In this document: positions 1 to 10,157 of the stretch, piece by piece
How positions within the stretch are numbered: the stretch's first letter is position 1
Layout of the letters: each line of letters starts with the position of its first letter
From: Lacipirellula limnantheis
GTDB taxonomy: Bacteria > Planctomycetota > Planctomycetia > Pirellulales > Lacipirellulaceae
Length of the DNA: 64,000 nt
NCBI RefSeq assembly: GCF_007746075.1
Contig: NZ_CP036339.1
Location: 3,501,786 to 3,565,785 of the forward strand
Direction: 5' to 3'
Notes under the pieces: model-generated
The model's input: only the letters and a program-made list of their open reading frames with translations
The model's database searches: none
What the model was told of the DNA's origin: nothing
Program-made: the position numbers and the translations under genes

Positions 1-1
1 C

Positions 2-415
2 CCCTACGTCGCGACGAGGCGCTCCACCAGGAAGAACATCGAAATTCGCAACGAGCAGATCTGGCTAGTCGTTGGATCGATGATGATCCTCGCCACCGGA
101 ATGTTGGCCATCGCGTTGGCCTATACGCGCGCTGTGATGGTTCCCTTCGTGCTGGCCATCTTCATCACGGCGGTCGTAGCTCCGGTCGTAGACTATCAAG
201 TCAACCGATGGCGACTTCCCAAATGGTTTGCCGCGCTGACGACTCTTTTAGTGGTCCTGGCGTCACTCGTGATGATGGGCGTCGGGTTGATCGTTGCGGT
301 GCAGTCGATGGTTCTCTCGGCAGACGAATACAGCTCACAAGTGGCCGACCTTGCAGCGAGGCTCTTCGACGAACGGTCCGGTATCACTCGAGGTTATGTT
401 TTCGTCGTGGCGTAA
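2..415 (+). pseudogene. AI-2E family transporter, truncated N-terminal remnant
   Basis: The reading frame is open to the window edge, so the true start may lie outside. The translation holds two or three hydrophobic segments (roughly residues 20-45 and 75-100 of the visible part) and the pattern 'YTRAVMVPFVLAIF', which is typical of the N-terminus of AI-2E/PerM family permeases. Those proteins are usually about 350 residues with eight membrane segments. Here the frame stops after about 137 codons and the family similarity fades near 'LAARLFDE'. No continuation is obvious in the other frames up to 627. I infer a gene remnant, probably non-functional as a transporter. Family assignment rests on pattern recognition only. 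Confidence 0.55.
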
Positions 416-627
416 TCGGCGCAGCGCCGACTTTTGGCGTCCAAACACACGTATTTCCGACCTTCCGCGCGGCAACCGGCGCGGTCGAAGTATGCAAACA
501 ATGCGACGATTGTTGTATTCGTCGCCACTCTCAGCTAGTTTGAACGAACCTTGAGTCTATTGACTTTCAACTTCGCCGCTCGGTCGCCCCGACCGAACAT
601 CCGCTGGCCCAATCCCAAGGCGTTCTG

Positions 628-1566
628 ATGAAACTGCAACTGGCGGCCACGGCCACTTTGATGCTCGCGCTTTCAGCAATGTGGCCGTTGGCTGAAGCCC
701 AGCAGCCACGGGTCAACGGCGGTGCCGCTACGAGCGTGCAAGCAGCCGACGAGCCTGCGGCGGCTATTCAGAAAACAGCCAAAGCGTTTGCCGAAGCATT
801 CAATCGCGGCGATGCGAAGGCGATCGCGGCGCTTTGGACTCCAAGCGGCGAATACATCGACGAATCTGCCACTGCGTACGCTGGCCGGGAAGCGATCGAG
901 AATCGCTACGCCGATTTTTTTAAAGCCAATCCGGGAGCGTCAATCGCGCTCGAAGTCGACTCGGTCCGATTGCTAAGCTCCGATGCAGCCATCGAAGACG
1001 GGCATGCCGTCCTGACGCTCCCCGCGGGGGGGGAATCGACCGCTGGCGCCTATTCGGTCGTCCACGTCCAGATCGATGGGCGTTGGCTCATGGCGTCAGT
1101 CCGTGACGCGCCAACGGACGGAGGAACGGCCCAGGAGCACATTGCCGACCTGCAATGGCTCATTGGAACTTGGACGGCCGAGGAGCAGGGCGTCACCATG
1201 GAGTCAGTGTGCAAATGGATTGGCGAAAAGAGCTTCGTAGAGCGAAGGTATACGACGAAGGCCGCCGACGGCGTGCAAACAAGCGGCGTCCAAATCATCG
1301 GCTGGAACGCCCAAGCTCAACGCGTCCAGTCATGGAACTTTAGCGCTGACGGTTCCTTCGCTGTCGGGATCTGGACGCCGATCGAGGGCGGATGGCATGC
1401 GTCGGTCAGCGGCGTCACTGTCGATGGAGCAGCGACTTCGGCCGTCAATCAACTGCGTCGACTCGACGACAATGCCTACGTCTGGCAATCAGTGGATCGA
1501 TCCGTCAACGCGATACCGCTGCCTGACAGCGACGAAGTGATTATGCGACGTCTGCTTCAGAAGTAA
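628..1566 (+). CDS. Exported SgcJ/EcaC-type (SnoaL-like fold) protein
   Basis: This 312-residue protein begins with a Sec signal peptide (cleavage near 'AEA-QQ', about residue 24). Residues about 45-160 match the SnoaL-like/DUF4440 cone fold: a helix with 'AFAEAFNRGDAKAIAALW', then 'GREAIENRYADFF' and a final strand 'DGRWLMASVRD'. The second half (about 170-312) has the form of a second domain often attached to the SgcJ/EcaC family in planctomycetes, with 'LQWLIGTWTAEEQG' at its start. Such folds often bind small ligands, but no substrate can be read from the sequence. ATG at 628 has a weak AAGG about 12 bases upstream. The next gene follows after 41 bases and may be co-transcribed. Confidence 0.75.
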   Translation: MKLQLAATATLMLALSAMWPLAEAQQPRVNGGAATSVQAADEPAAAIQKTAKAFAEAFNRGDAKAIAALWTPSGEYIDESATAYAGREAIENRYADFFKANPGASIALEVDSVRLLSSDAAIEDGHAVLTLPAGGESTAGAYSVVHVQIDGRWLMASVRDAPTDGGTAQEHIADLQWLIGTWTAEEQGVTMESVCKWIGEKSFVERRYTTKAADGVQTSGVQIIGWNAQAQRVQSWNFSADGSFAVGIWTPIEGGWHASVSGVTVDGAATSAVNQLRRLDDNAYVWQSVDRSVNAIPLPDSDEVIMRRLLQK

Positions 1567-1607
1567 GCCGCCTGCAGCGCCCAACTAAATTTACTAGGGA
1601 CAGTGCT

Positions 1608-3104
<1,497 letters not shown>

Positions 3105-3555
3105 TGACCCACTGGGAATATCGCTTTCTCCTGCAGGAGTTGACTGCGGCGCGCAACCGCAGACCTTGGCTTCGTTGAATGATCTGTTCGCCGAGGGCGT
3201 TTGTTTCAGTAAACCGCGATCTCGCGTCGCCACCCTGCCTCTGTTGGTCGGCGTCGGAAAGGTTGGCGTGCGTCATCGCACTGGCCAATGCTCGTTCGAC
3301 GGACGGGCGTTTCCGCAGCGCGGGCAATGATCAGTCATCATGCTGCTGAACCATTTTGCTATGCAATCGGCACGCACGAGTGCCTTTGGTTCGATTCCAA
3401 GTAGAGCAAACCGGTCCGGCGTGAATGCTCAAGGGACCAGTTAAGGATCTGCGTTGGCCGCCAACGCAGGATCACCGCCGGCTTGGCAGCGAGGTTGCCA
3501 GACGGCCCTTGAGCATATCCGTCCGCTGCCGACTCATGGTGAATGTTGCGACCGT
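3105..3555. other. Intergenic region with a structured element
   Basis: I see no supported gene here. The stretch lies between two 3' ends: the glycine-rich protein on plus and the DUF6933 gene on minus. Its only clear content is the nested inverted repeat at 3426-3515, listed separately. Confidence 0.5.
3426..3515. ncRNA. Candidate three-way-junction structured RNA or DNA element
   Basis: A perfect 10-bp outer stem pairs TGCTCAAGGG (3426-3435) with CCCTTGAGCA (3506-3515). Inside it lie a perfect 9-bp GC-rich hairpin, CTGCGTTGG/CCAACGCAG (3449-3457 with 3461-3469, loop of three), and a shorter stem, TGGCA/TGCCA (3484-3488 with 3496-3500). The folding is read directly from the sequence. Its role is unknown. 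It lies 40-130 bases past the stop of the minus-strand DUF6933 gene, so it may be a 3'-UTR or RNA structure, or a small mobile repeat. There is no T-run, so a simple intrinsic terminator is unlikely. Confidence 0.35.
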
Positions 3556-4059
3556 TCATGTTGACTCTGGCGTGCCAGCCGACAGCGACATCAATGCATC
3601 TCGGGGGTTGGCATACTTGATCGCCGACATTGGCATCTCGTTGAGCTTGAAGGAGGCGTCGTAGGGCGACAGGTCTTCGTCGAGGAGCCACATTTTCGCG
3701 CAGTTGATGAGGTCGTTCATCGACCCCGTGACGGACCTATTCAGCGACTTCGAGAAGCTGACGCTCGCGGCCGACGGCGCCACCGACCGTAGGTAGATAA
3801 ACCCCAGTCCATCGTCAACCAACACGTCGCGAATGGCCGCCAAGCCGCGTTCGATCAATCGTCCGCCGTCTACCACGCCTCGACCATAAAGAAGCGCCGA
3901 ATAGAGCGAGGCGGTGTTCGTGACGATGATGTACTGGGTTCGATCAGCCAAGAAGAGATGCCCCGACCAATCGGCCAGCGGATTCTGATCGAGCGGGAGG
4001 ACCCTCGTCGGCGCCTCGCCAAGCTTCATCGATAACTTCTGCGACAGACGGAAAATCAT
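3556..4059 (-). CDS. DUF6933 domain-containing protein
   Basis: This is a 167-residue protein if it starts at 'MIFRLSQKL'. The open frame extends 32 codons further upstream, but that extension is basic, low-complexity and unlike the family. DUF6933 proteins characteristically open with 'RLSQKL', followed by 'LPLDQNPLADWSGHLF' and 'DRTQYIIVTNT', all present here (about residues 3-50). The family is cytosolic and of unknown function. Related proteins are often plasmid- or island-borne single genes. No neighbour suggests a partner: the flanks are gene-free. The structured element at 3426-3515 lies just downstream. Confidence 0.7.
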   Translation of the reverse strand: MIFRLSQKLSMKLGEAPTRVLPLDQNPLADWSGHLFLADRTQYIIVTNTASLYSALLYGRGVVDGGRLIERGLAAIRDVLVDDGLGFIYLRSVAPSAASVSFSKSLNRSVTGSMNDLINCAKMWLLDEDLSPYDASFKLNEMPMSAIKYANPRDALMSLSAGTPEST

Positions 4060-4871
4060 GGGAAGACCCTGTGGACTGCGGTGATATCGCCGGACGCTTG
4101 AAGATGATCTGTTACCTATTTGAAGTCCCCATCGCGTGCGCTGCCGATGAAGCAAGATCGCGCGGATAGAACGGGCGTCGCCGCCTCACCTCCGACAACG
4201 CAGCGATCATTATATCGCGATTGCCAGCGACCAGGCGGCGAGGATTGGCATCTCAAAGGCCGCCTGTTTAAGTACGGCAGGACTCGCAGCCAAGAACGGC
4301 GATGCTCCGAAACTATTTTGCCAAAGGGCCAGATCGCCAGCGCTGAACTCCCTTGGACCAGTTCAATATTCGCGTCAACGCCCCGGCGCCAATCGCCTCG
4401 ACGAGTTACCTAGTTGCCCAGCGGCGCCGAAGGCGGAATTGGTCAACGTGTATGCCGCGACCGCATCGGGCTGGTCGACTGGAACGACGAGACGGCTCGG
4501 CCCAAGCGGGCTCGTGATGAGGCCGCAACGGTTACCCGCATTAGGCAGATGATACCCGCCAGTCCGCGTCCGTTTGCGAAACGGCCGCGGTAAACTACCG
4601 CACAAGCCCCACCGACCGCGTGACGTGCATGCACTGGACGGGAGCGAGGTCGCATCGCCTCGCTGGCGCTGCCGGCAAATTGTGAGTGAGCACAGGTGCA
4701 CACTGCGCGCTCCCAATGCGCCATGCGAACGTCAGCTCGGCCGGAAAATGTGCGGAGATCGAACGTCTCGCACTGGTCCGGCAGTTGCGTCTACTTCCGT
4801 TAAGCGGTGCAACACTACACTCCGCACCGCTGATTCTTGATGGAATCCGGCGGCTGCGTCGGGGCTGCCCC

Positions 4872-4893
4872 CCCGGCGCAACGTCGGGTTTTT
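4872..4893 (+). terminator. Possible rho-independent terminator
   Basis: CCCGGCG (4872-4878) pairs with CGTCGGG (4882-4888), including one G-T pair. The loop is three bases and five T residues follow (4889-4893). The geometry is that of an intrinsic terminator on the plus strand. No plus-strand gene is recognised upstream, so what it ends is unknown. Confidence 0.4.
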
Positions 4894-5253
4894 CTGCCTG
4901 CTTGCAGCGCGTGCTTTTTATTGTTGACCCTCCAGAGCAGGGCGCGCTTTAGGTTGAAGCGCGCGGAGGACGCTGCGCAGTGCATCATCGTCAGCGGATT
5001 GCCCAATCGCCGACTCGCGCCACGACGCCGCCCTTGGCGAGTCTGCTAGCCGGCGCCAGCTCCGGCCCCGCTTGCTACACCGCCGCCCAGTCGCCTGCGC
5101 TGACGCGCAGCCGTGAGTGACTGCCGTGCATTGCTGGATGGCGTCGCCGGCTCGATCCGACACGGCTCTGCACAGGGATCCTTTGGGGCTCGATTCGGCG
5201 GGCGAAACTTTTTTTTCACGAAGCTGTCCGGTTCTCGTCACGATTCTTGATTA

Positions 5254-5362
5254 CCCCTTTAGACAGCCTCCTTCCGGGGAGTTTCCACGAAAGGGGGACG
5301 CAGGCCAGGGCCACAAGAGCCCTGTGCGAGCGGGGCAATTTGCCAATGGTGCTCGGAATCTG
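5254..5362 (+). promoter_or_regulatory. Candidate GEMM-like (cyclic di-GMP-I) riboswitch in the 5' UTR
   Basis: Upstream of the serine hydrolase gene the sequence contains 'GAAAGGGGGACGCAGGCC' (from about 5289), then a strong hairpin CAGGGC/GCCCTG, then 'AGCGGGG' and a short GGCA/TGCC stem, ending about 40 bases before the start codon. GEMM-I aptamers have a similar order: GAAA, then GGGACGCAAAGCC, a helix, then AGC-GGGG. The match is partial: the AAGCC is GGCC here, and the first helix is not clearly formed. GEMM elements often sit before exported surface-protein genes, which fits. Tentative; a covariance-model search would decide. Confidence 0.28.
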
Positions 5363-5400
5363 AACGTTTCCACCAAGCGTGGAGTTGGGAGCCGTCAATT

Positions 5401-8400
5401 ATGGGTCTCTTGAAACGATCAAAGCGGTCTCGGAGTCGTGCTATCGTTGACCGCCCGCGCCGATTTGAACTGCTCGAAGATCGGCGGGTCATGGCCGTCG
5501 TAACGGGCCAGTCGACCTTCGACGCCAGCCTGTTTGGGGACAACATCGAATTGATGTCCGACGGCAACGCCGTCGGTTACGGCTATGCTATCAACTTCGA
5601 CGGCCAGACATTGGCGGCCGTCGGCGGCGGCGGGCAAGCCCGCACCGTTGCCGACGCGCCCCAGCGAGACTTTAACTCGCTCACGGAGATGGAAATCTCC
5701 AGCGTCTCGAAGACCGTGACGGCGACGGCCGTCCTCCACGTACTGCAATCGCAGCCGGGCGGTCTCGATGCCGCGCTTAACGCGCTGCTCACGGACTATT
5801 TGCCGAGCGACTGGACGCCGGGCGCCAATGTCCAGAACGTGACGCTGCGCCACTTGCTGACGCACACCAGCGGCTTCTTGGAAGAGGGGAACTCGATCGG
5901 CGTGAACTTTGAGAGCTATGGCCAAAACACGTTCACGAACTTGCGAAGTCTTGTGCAGGCGGGGCTGCCGGCGCCAACGGTGGCCGCCGATGGCGTCTAC
6001 GACGCGCCGCGTTGGGGTTCCAGTTACAACAATGCCAACTTCTCGCTGCTCGCTAAAGTGGTGCTGCCCAAGCTGCTGAACCCCGGCATCAACCTGACGG
6101 CGGCGAACTATGCGAATCGCGACGCGACCTCTGGCGGCATCTACAAGGAGTACGTCCAAGACGAAATCTTCGCACCCCTGGGAATCGTCGCCGACCTGGC
6201 GCCGGCAGACGTCAACCCTGCGAAAGGTTACAACCTGGCGACCGCCGAAGACTTGCCCGGGCTGTCGCAGTCGAATCTGACGAATACCGGCGGCGCGTTC
6301 GGCTGGAAAATGTCCGCCCGGGAACTCGCGACGTTTCTCGACGGCATTCGCCGTGACGACAGCTTGCTCACGGCGGCAACGCGCCAGATGCGCGACGATC
6401 AAGAGCTGGGCTGGTACCAGTCGGAAGACGCCTTCGGCGAGTTCTTCACCCACAACGGGGCGACCAGCAGCGCCTCGGGAAACTTCCGCTCGCAGATCGT
6501 CGCTCTGCCCGCCGACGTGGAAGTGTCGTACTTGATGAATTCGGAGCTAGGCAATCTGCCTGGGGGATCGATCGGCAGCATGCTGAAGACTGCCTACGTC
6601 AATGCCTGGAGCGAGCTCACCGTCGCCGGCACTTCGTCGGATGATGACTTTCTAATCCGGCTCGACAACAACGGCTTCCGTCCATCGATTGAGGTCGTCC
6701 TCAACGGCGCAACCGAATTCATCCACTGGATCGACACGTTCGACTCGTTGACGTTGAACGGCGGATTCGGAAACGACACGTTCACCATTGAGGGGTGGAA
6801 TCCGTCAATCGATCTAAACATCAACGGAAGCTTCGGCAACGACGCCGTGAGCGTCATGCCGGGCGTGCGGAATATTGAATGGGTCAACGGCATGACCTTC
6901 AATGGCGGGACCGGCGACGACTCGCTGGTCGTCAACGACCAGAACAATCCTTACAGCAACGCCGCGCTGAGCCGAATCTACACCGCCGCCAGCGGTTCGG
7001 TCGCACGGTACGCCGCACATCCGGCGTTCCCCGGCAACCCCGCCTTCTCGATACCGGTCGTCGTCGGCTTCTCGGGCGTGGAAAATCTCGATCTGACCAC
7101 CGGCGCCCAGCAGGACGTCGTTAGCGTGGTCAGCAAAACGTCCGGCCAAGCTCGGGTACGCACCGGCAATGGCGACGACACGATTATCGTCGCCCAGTCG
7201 GCCGGTAATCTGGAGACCGTCGACGGTCTGGAGGTCGACGGACAGGCGGGCCTCGATACGATTCGGCTGTTCGATCATAACAAGGCGAGCGCTGATCCTG
7301 ACGCCGTCGGCCAGTACGACGTGGAATCCGACAACGTGTCGCGTTACGTCTCTAGCCTGGGCAGCGTGTCGGGCGTCGGCGCGGACGGCGTCGGGGTTGA
7401 ATTCTCTCAAGTGGAAAATCTTGAGCTGACGGCCACGGACATGGTCGACGTGATTCGCGTCCACGCGACGACCATTGGTCTCACCACGATTCACGGCGGC
7501 GCCGGCGGCGACATCCTCAATGCGAGCCCCGCCGGCAAGAATCTAGAGACGGTGGACGACCTCGTATTCCACGGCGATGCGGGGCTCGATTCGATCGTCC
7601 TCAATGACCAGAACAATCCGTATACCTATCCGGGACTCAACCGCCAGTACGAGGTCAGTTCCGCAGGCGTCTCGCGCATGACGGGGCTGCCGCTGGGAGA
7701 TCTCTTACTCCCCCTTTCCATCGAGGTCGCGTATAGCAGCGTTGAAGAGTTGACCCTCAAGACGGGCGGACAGGGCGACGTGGTCGATGTTGAGAGCGTC
7801 CCCTCAGCCGGGGCCCAGCTGCAGACTGGCGCCGGCGACGACGTGGTCAATACGAGCCCCGCCGGGGCCAACTTCGAGACGATTCACGGACTGCAAGTGG
7901 ACGGCGGCGCCGGGAACGACTCGCTCCACGTCCACGACGAGAACAATCCTTACGAACTGGGCCCCGGCGGCGGCGTCTACGCGATCTCGCCGTCGACCGT
8001 GTCCCGGTTCAAGGAACACATTCTCTTCGACAACGTGGCGGTGCCGGTGGAACTCGGCTTCACGGCCATGGAGAACGTCTCGATTGCCGCGGGTAATCAG
8101 GGCGATGAGTTCAACGTCGATGGGACCGGCTCCGCTGCAACGCTCTCGCTCGACGGCAACAGCGGCAGCGATCGGTTCAACATCGACAGCCCCGCATTCG
8201 CGACGATCAGCGTCCAGGGCGACTTTCCGATCTTCGCCCCAGGCGATCAGCTCTCGGTGAATGGGGAGAATCTCTACGCTGTGGCGACCGTGCCCGGCTT
8301 GTACTTGGTCGGTAGCGGCGCGATGACGATTGGAGCCGCGACCGTCAACTACAGCGGCATCGAAACGTCGCTGATGCACCCGCAGATCTACGGCGGGCCG

Positions 8401-8901
8401 GGCGACTTCGACAGCAACGGCGTGGTCAATGGCGAAGACCTCACGCATGCGACGCTGGGCTTCTACGCCCGCTTCGGCGACGATCTCGACGGCAGCGACT
8501 TCCTCGTCTGGCAGCGGAACTTCGGTAACAGCTTGCTGCCGGCAGAAGTTCGCGGCGGGCAGTTGACCTTCGAGAATGCGATGGCGCCGGTGGCGTCGAT
8601 CGCCGCCGTCCCTCAAGACGACGAGCACCGCTTGGACGCCTTCGCCTATGGGCCACTAGCTGGTCGCTCAACTCCTCGAGTTGACAGTGTCGTCCGTCAG
8701 GCGTCGCGATCCCGGAAACAGCAAGCCCAGGCGAAGGCGCCAAGCGTCGCCGCCAACAAACCTCTCACTGCGGATGTCCGTGATTGGGCCTTCGCGTTGA
8801 TGTCTGGCAGTGACGCCGCCGTCGCGGGCCACGACGAAGCTGCCTCGCCGTGGGATGATGCGTTCGCCGACTTTGGTTTGGCGGTCAGCGCCACAGTTTA
8901 A
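5401..8901 (+). CDS. Secreted serine hydrolase (class C beta-lactamase fold) with surface repeats and dockerin
   Basis: This is a 1166-residue protein. Residues 22-32 carry the planctomycete N-terminal signal 'FELLEDRRVMA'. A beta-lactamase/D,D-peptidase-type domain follows (about 40-400), with the catalytic S-x-x-K at Ser101/Lys104, Y-x-N at 209-211 and H-N-G at 351-353. This fold covers esterases, peptidases and beta-lactamases; the substrate is not predictable. Residues about 405-985 contain four to five similar units with 'LETVDGL.V.G.AG.D' and 'DQNNPY' motifs, related in look to Ca-binding surface repeats. A dockerin-like segment (about 1001-1040, 'GDFDSNGVVNGEDL') closes it. Such fusions usually anchor an enzyme outside the cell (inference). 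Its 3' end overlaps the convergent PEP-CTERM gene by 17 bases. Confidence 0.85.
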   Translation: MGLLKRSKRSRSRAIVDRPRRFELLEDRRVMAVVTGQSTFDASLFGDNIELMSDGNAVGYGYAINFDGQTLAAVGGGGQARTVADAPQRDFNSLTEMEISSVSKTVTATAVLHVLQSQPGGLDAALNALLTDYLPSDWTPGANVQNVTLRHLLTHTSGFLEEGNSIGVNFESYGQNTFTNLRSLVQAGLPAPTVAADGVYDAPRWGSSYNNANFSLLAKVVLPKLLNPGINLTAANYANRDATSGGIYKEYVQDEIFAPLGIVADLAPADVNPAKGYNLATAEDLPGLSQSNLTNTGGAFGWKMSARELATFLDGIRRDDSLLTAATRQMRDDQELGWYQSEDAFGEFFTHNGATSSASGNFRSQIVALPADVEVSYLMNSELGNLPGGSIGSMLKTAYVNAWSELTVAGTSSDDDFLIRLDNNGFRPSIEVVLNGATEFIHWIDTFDSLTLNGGFGNDTFTIEGWNPSIDLNINGSFGNDAVSVMPGVRNIEWVNGMTFNGGTGDDSLVVNDQNNPYSNAALSRIYTAASGSVARYAAHPAFPGNPAFSIPVVVGFSGVENLDLTTGAQQDVVSVVSKTSGQARVRTGNGDDTIIVAQSAGNLETVDGLEVDGQAGLDTIRLFDHNKASADPDAVGQYDVESDNVSRYVSSLGSVSGVGADGVGVEFSQVENLELTATDMVDVIRVHATTIGLTTIHGGAGGDILNASPAGKNLETVDDLVFHGDAGLDSIVLNDQNNPYTYPGLNRQYEVSSAGVSRMTGLPLGDLLLPLSIEVAYSSVEELTLKTGGQGDVVDVESVPSAGAQLQTGAGDDVVNTSPAGANFETIHGLQVDGGAGNDSLHVHDENNPYELGPGGGVYAISPSTVSRFKEHILFDNVAVPVELGFTAMENVSIAAGNQGDEFNVDGTGSAATLSLDGNSGSDRFNIDSPAFATISVQGDFPIFAPGDQLSVNGENLYAVATVPGLYLVGSGAMTIGAATVNYSGIETSLMHPQIYGGPGDFDSNGVVNGEDLTHATLGFYARFGDDLDGSDFLVWQRNFGNSLLPAEVRGGQLTFENAMAPVASIAAVPQDDEHRLDAFAYGPLAGRSTPRVDSVVRQASRSRKQQAQAKAPSVAANKPLTADVRDWAFALMSGSDAAVAGHDEAASPWDDAFADFGLAVSATV

Positions 8902-9916
8902 CTTCCCGGCCAAAAAAGCAACGATGACGGCGAACGGTAAAAACTGCCGCCAGGCAGGCGACGGCAACCAACTCCGTCGGCTCGGGAACCGCCGAACTGA
9001 CGGTCGACGCCGCGTTGGCGGAGCCAAACTGAAAGCGCCACGCCGCCAAGTCGCTGGCGTCGACCTCGCCATCGCTATCGGCGTCGCCCTCCGACAACGT
9101 CGAGCCGACGCCGAGCCCGCGTTCCCAGACGAGGAAGTCATCGCCGTCGACATCGCCATCCTGATTGAAATCGGCGGTCGCGATTTTGATCACGGCGTCG
9201 GGAAGCCCTTGGGGTTCGTGGCGATGGTCAGTTCCCTCGCCCAAGACGGCCCATTGGTTCACGACGTCATTCGGCAGGCCGAAGACGACGCTCGTATCAC
9301 TCGGTTCATCGGGCTCCACGGCGTCGCCAGGCGACTGCCACACGCCCTGTTCGCCGATGCTGAGAAACAGCTCGACCGAGCCAGGCGACATGCCGGCTTG
9401 GAATTCGACCGTCGCCACGTGCCACGCCGGAGCGCCGCTGGCCGTCGAACAATCGCCGCACTCGGGACCAATCCCGGCGCCATTGGGCAGCCCCAAGGCA
9501 TTCTCGAAAAACGAGTAACCGAGGAAACCATAGATTTCGTCTGGCGCGACTTCCAGGCCGCTCGCCGAGTCGAACACAATCTGATGTCGGTACAAGGGCG
9601 GCATCGCCGCCAACTGAGGATTCAGCACGTCGACGCCTTGAAGCGAGACGACGCCCGGCTGTTGGGCAGTCAGATCGAGCGCAAAGGCCGACATGCGATA
9701 ACCTTCGGCCGGCCGCGCCCAAATTTGGATTTCGCCCACCGCGCCTGGCGCAACAAAAAGGACCGGGACGGTCGGCCCCGTGTCGGCGTCCGCGAGCCAG
9801 AAATGCACGATCGACTCGGCGCGCGCCTCGCCCGACGTCATGGCCCATGCAATGGCCGCAACGACCGACGCCCTCAGAAGCTTCGTGTTCGGAATCGGCG
9901 CGCCAGTCCAGAACAT
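8885..9916 (-). CDS. Dockerin-type PEP-CTERM protein
   Basis: The 343-residue protein has a signal peptide (hydrophobic 'ASVVAAIAWAM', cleavage near residue 33). It has a beta-rich body of about 200 residues. A dockerin-type calcium-binding pair follows (about 248-300, 'DFNQDGDVDGDDF' and 'DADSDGEVDASDL'). A C-terminal PEP-CTERM sorting tag ends it: 'VPEP', a hydrophobic stretch, then basic 'RRHR'. PEP-CTERM proteins are substrates of exosortase and are sorted to the outer envelope or matrix; no exosortase is in this window. The body contains 'CGDCSTASGAPAWH', similar to cohesin-like regions of planctomycete PEP-CTERM proteins. The function of the body is unknown. Confidence 0.82.
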   Translation of the reverse strand: MFWTGAPIPNTKLLRASVVAAIAWAMTSGEARAESIVHFWLADADTGPTVPVLFVAPGAVGEIQIWARPAEGYRMSAFALDLTAQQPGVVSLQGVDVLNPQLAAMPPLYRHQIVFDSASGLEVAPDEIYGFLGYSFFENALGLPNGAGIGPECGDCSTASGAPAWHVATVEFQAGMSPGSVELFLSIGEQGVWQSPGDAVEPDEPSDTSVVFGLPNDVVNQWAVLGEGTDHRHEPQGLPDAVIKIATADFNQDGDVDGDDFLVWERGLGVGSTLSEGDADSDGEVDASDLAAWRFQFGSANAASTVSSAVPEPTELVAVACLAAVFTVRRHRCFFGREVKLWR

Positions 9917-10157
9917 AGAACAGGTCTCGCAGCATCACTTGAACCGCCGGCGCCCGACGGCTTCTCGCGTGTAGCATAACCAAATCGCAAAATTAACGCC
10001 TGAAATTGGGCCGTTGAACGCTAATTCGACTCTCACTTGGGCGTGAGCTCTGAATTCCTGTAGAATCCCTCGTGCTGCTGGACGTTTGGTCGTTAACTTG
10101 CTTTTCGAACGTTTAGCCGTTTGGCCTGGAGACCTGACTCCGCAACGCGAGCGCTCC

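Larger units (their letters stand above)
4060..5400. other. 1.3 kb gene-poor region
   Basis: No reading frame here shows a recognisable domain, and all are shorter than about 110 codons. It contains an intrinsic-terminator-like hairpin on the plus strand (4872-4893), an eight-base T run near 5210-5217, and a structured, GEMM-like stretch immediately before the serine hydrolase gene (about 5254-5362). A terminator with no gene before it may mean an unrecognised transcript between about 4200 and 4870, or a decayed gene. Confidence 0.4.

Noticed and set aside
8810..9979. 389-codon plus-strand frame
   Set aside because: It is antisense to the PEP-CTERM gene, which has a signal peptide, dockerin and sorting tag. 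The plus-strand product is low-complexity and Arg-rich.
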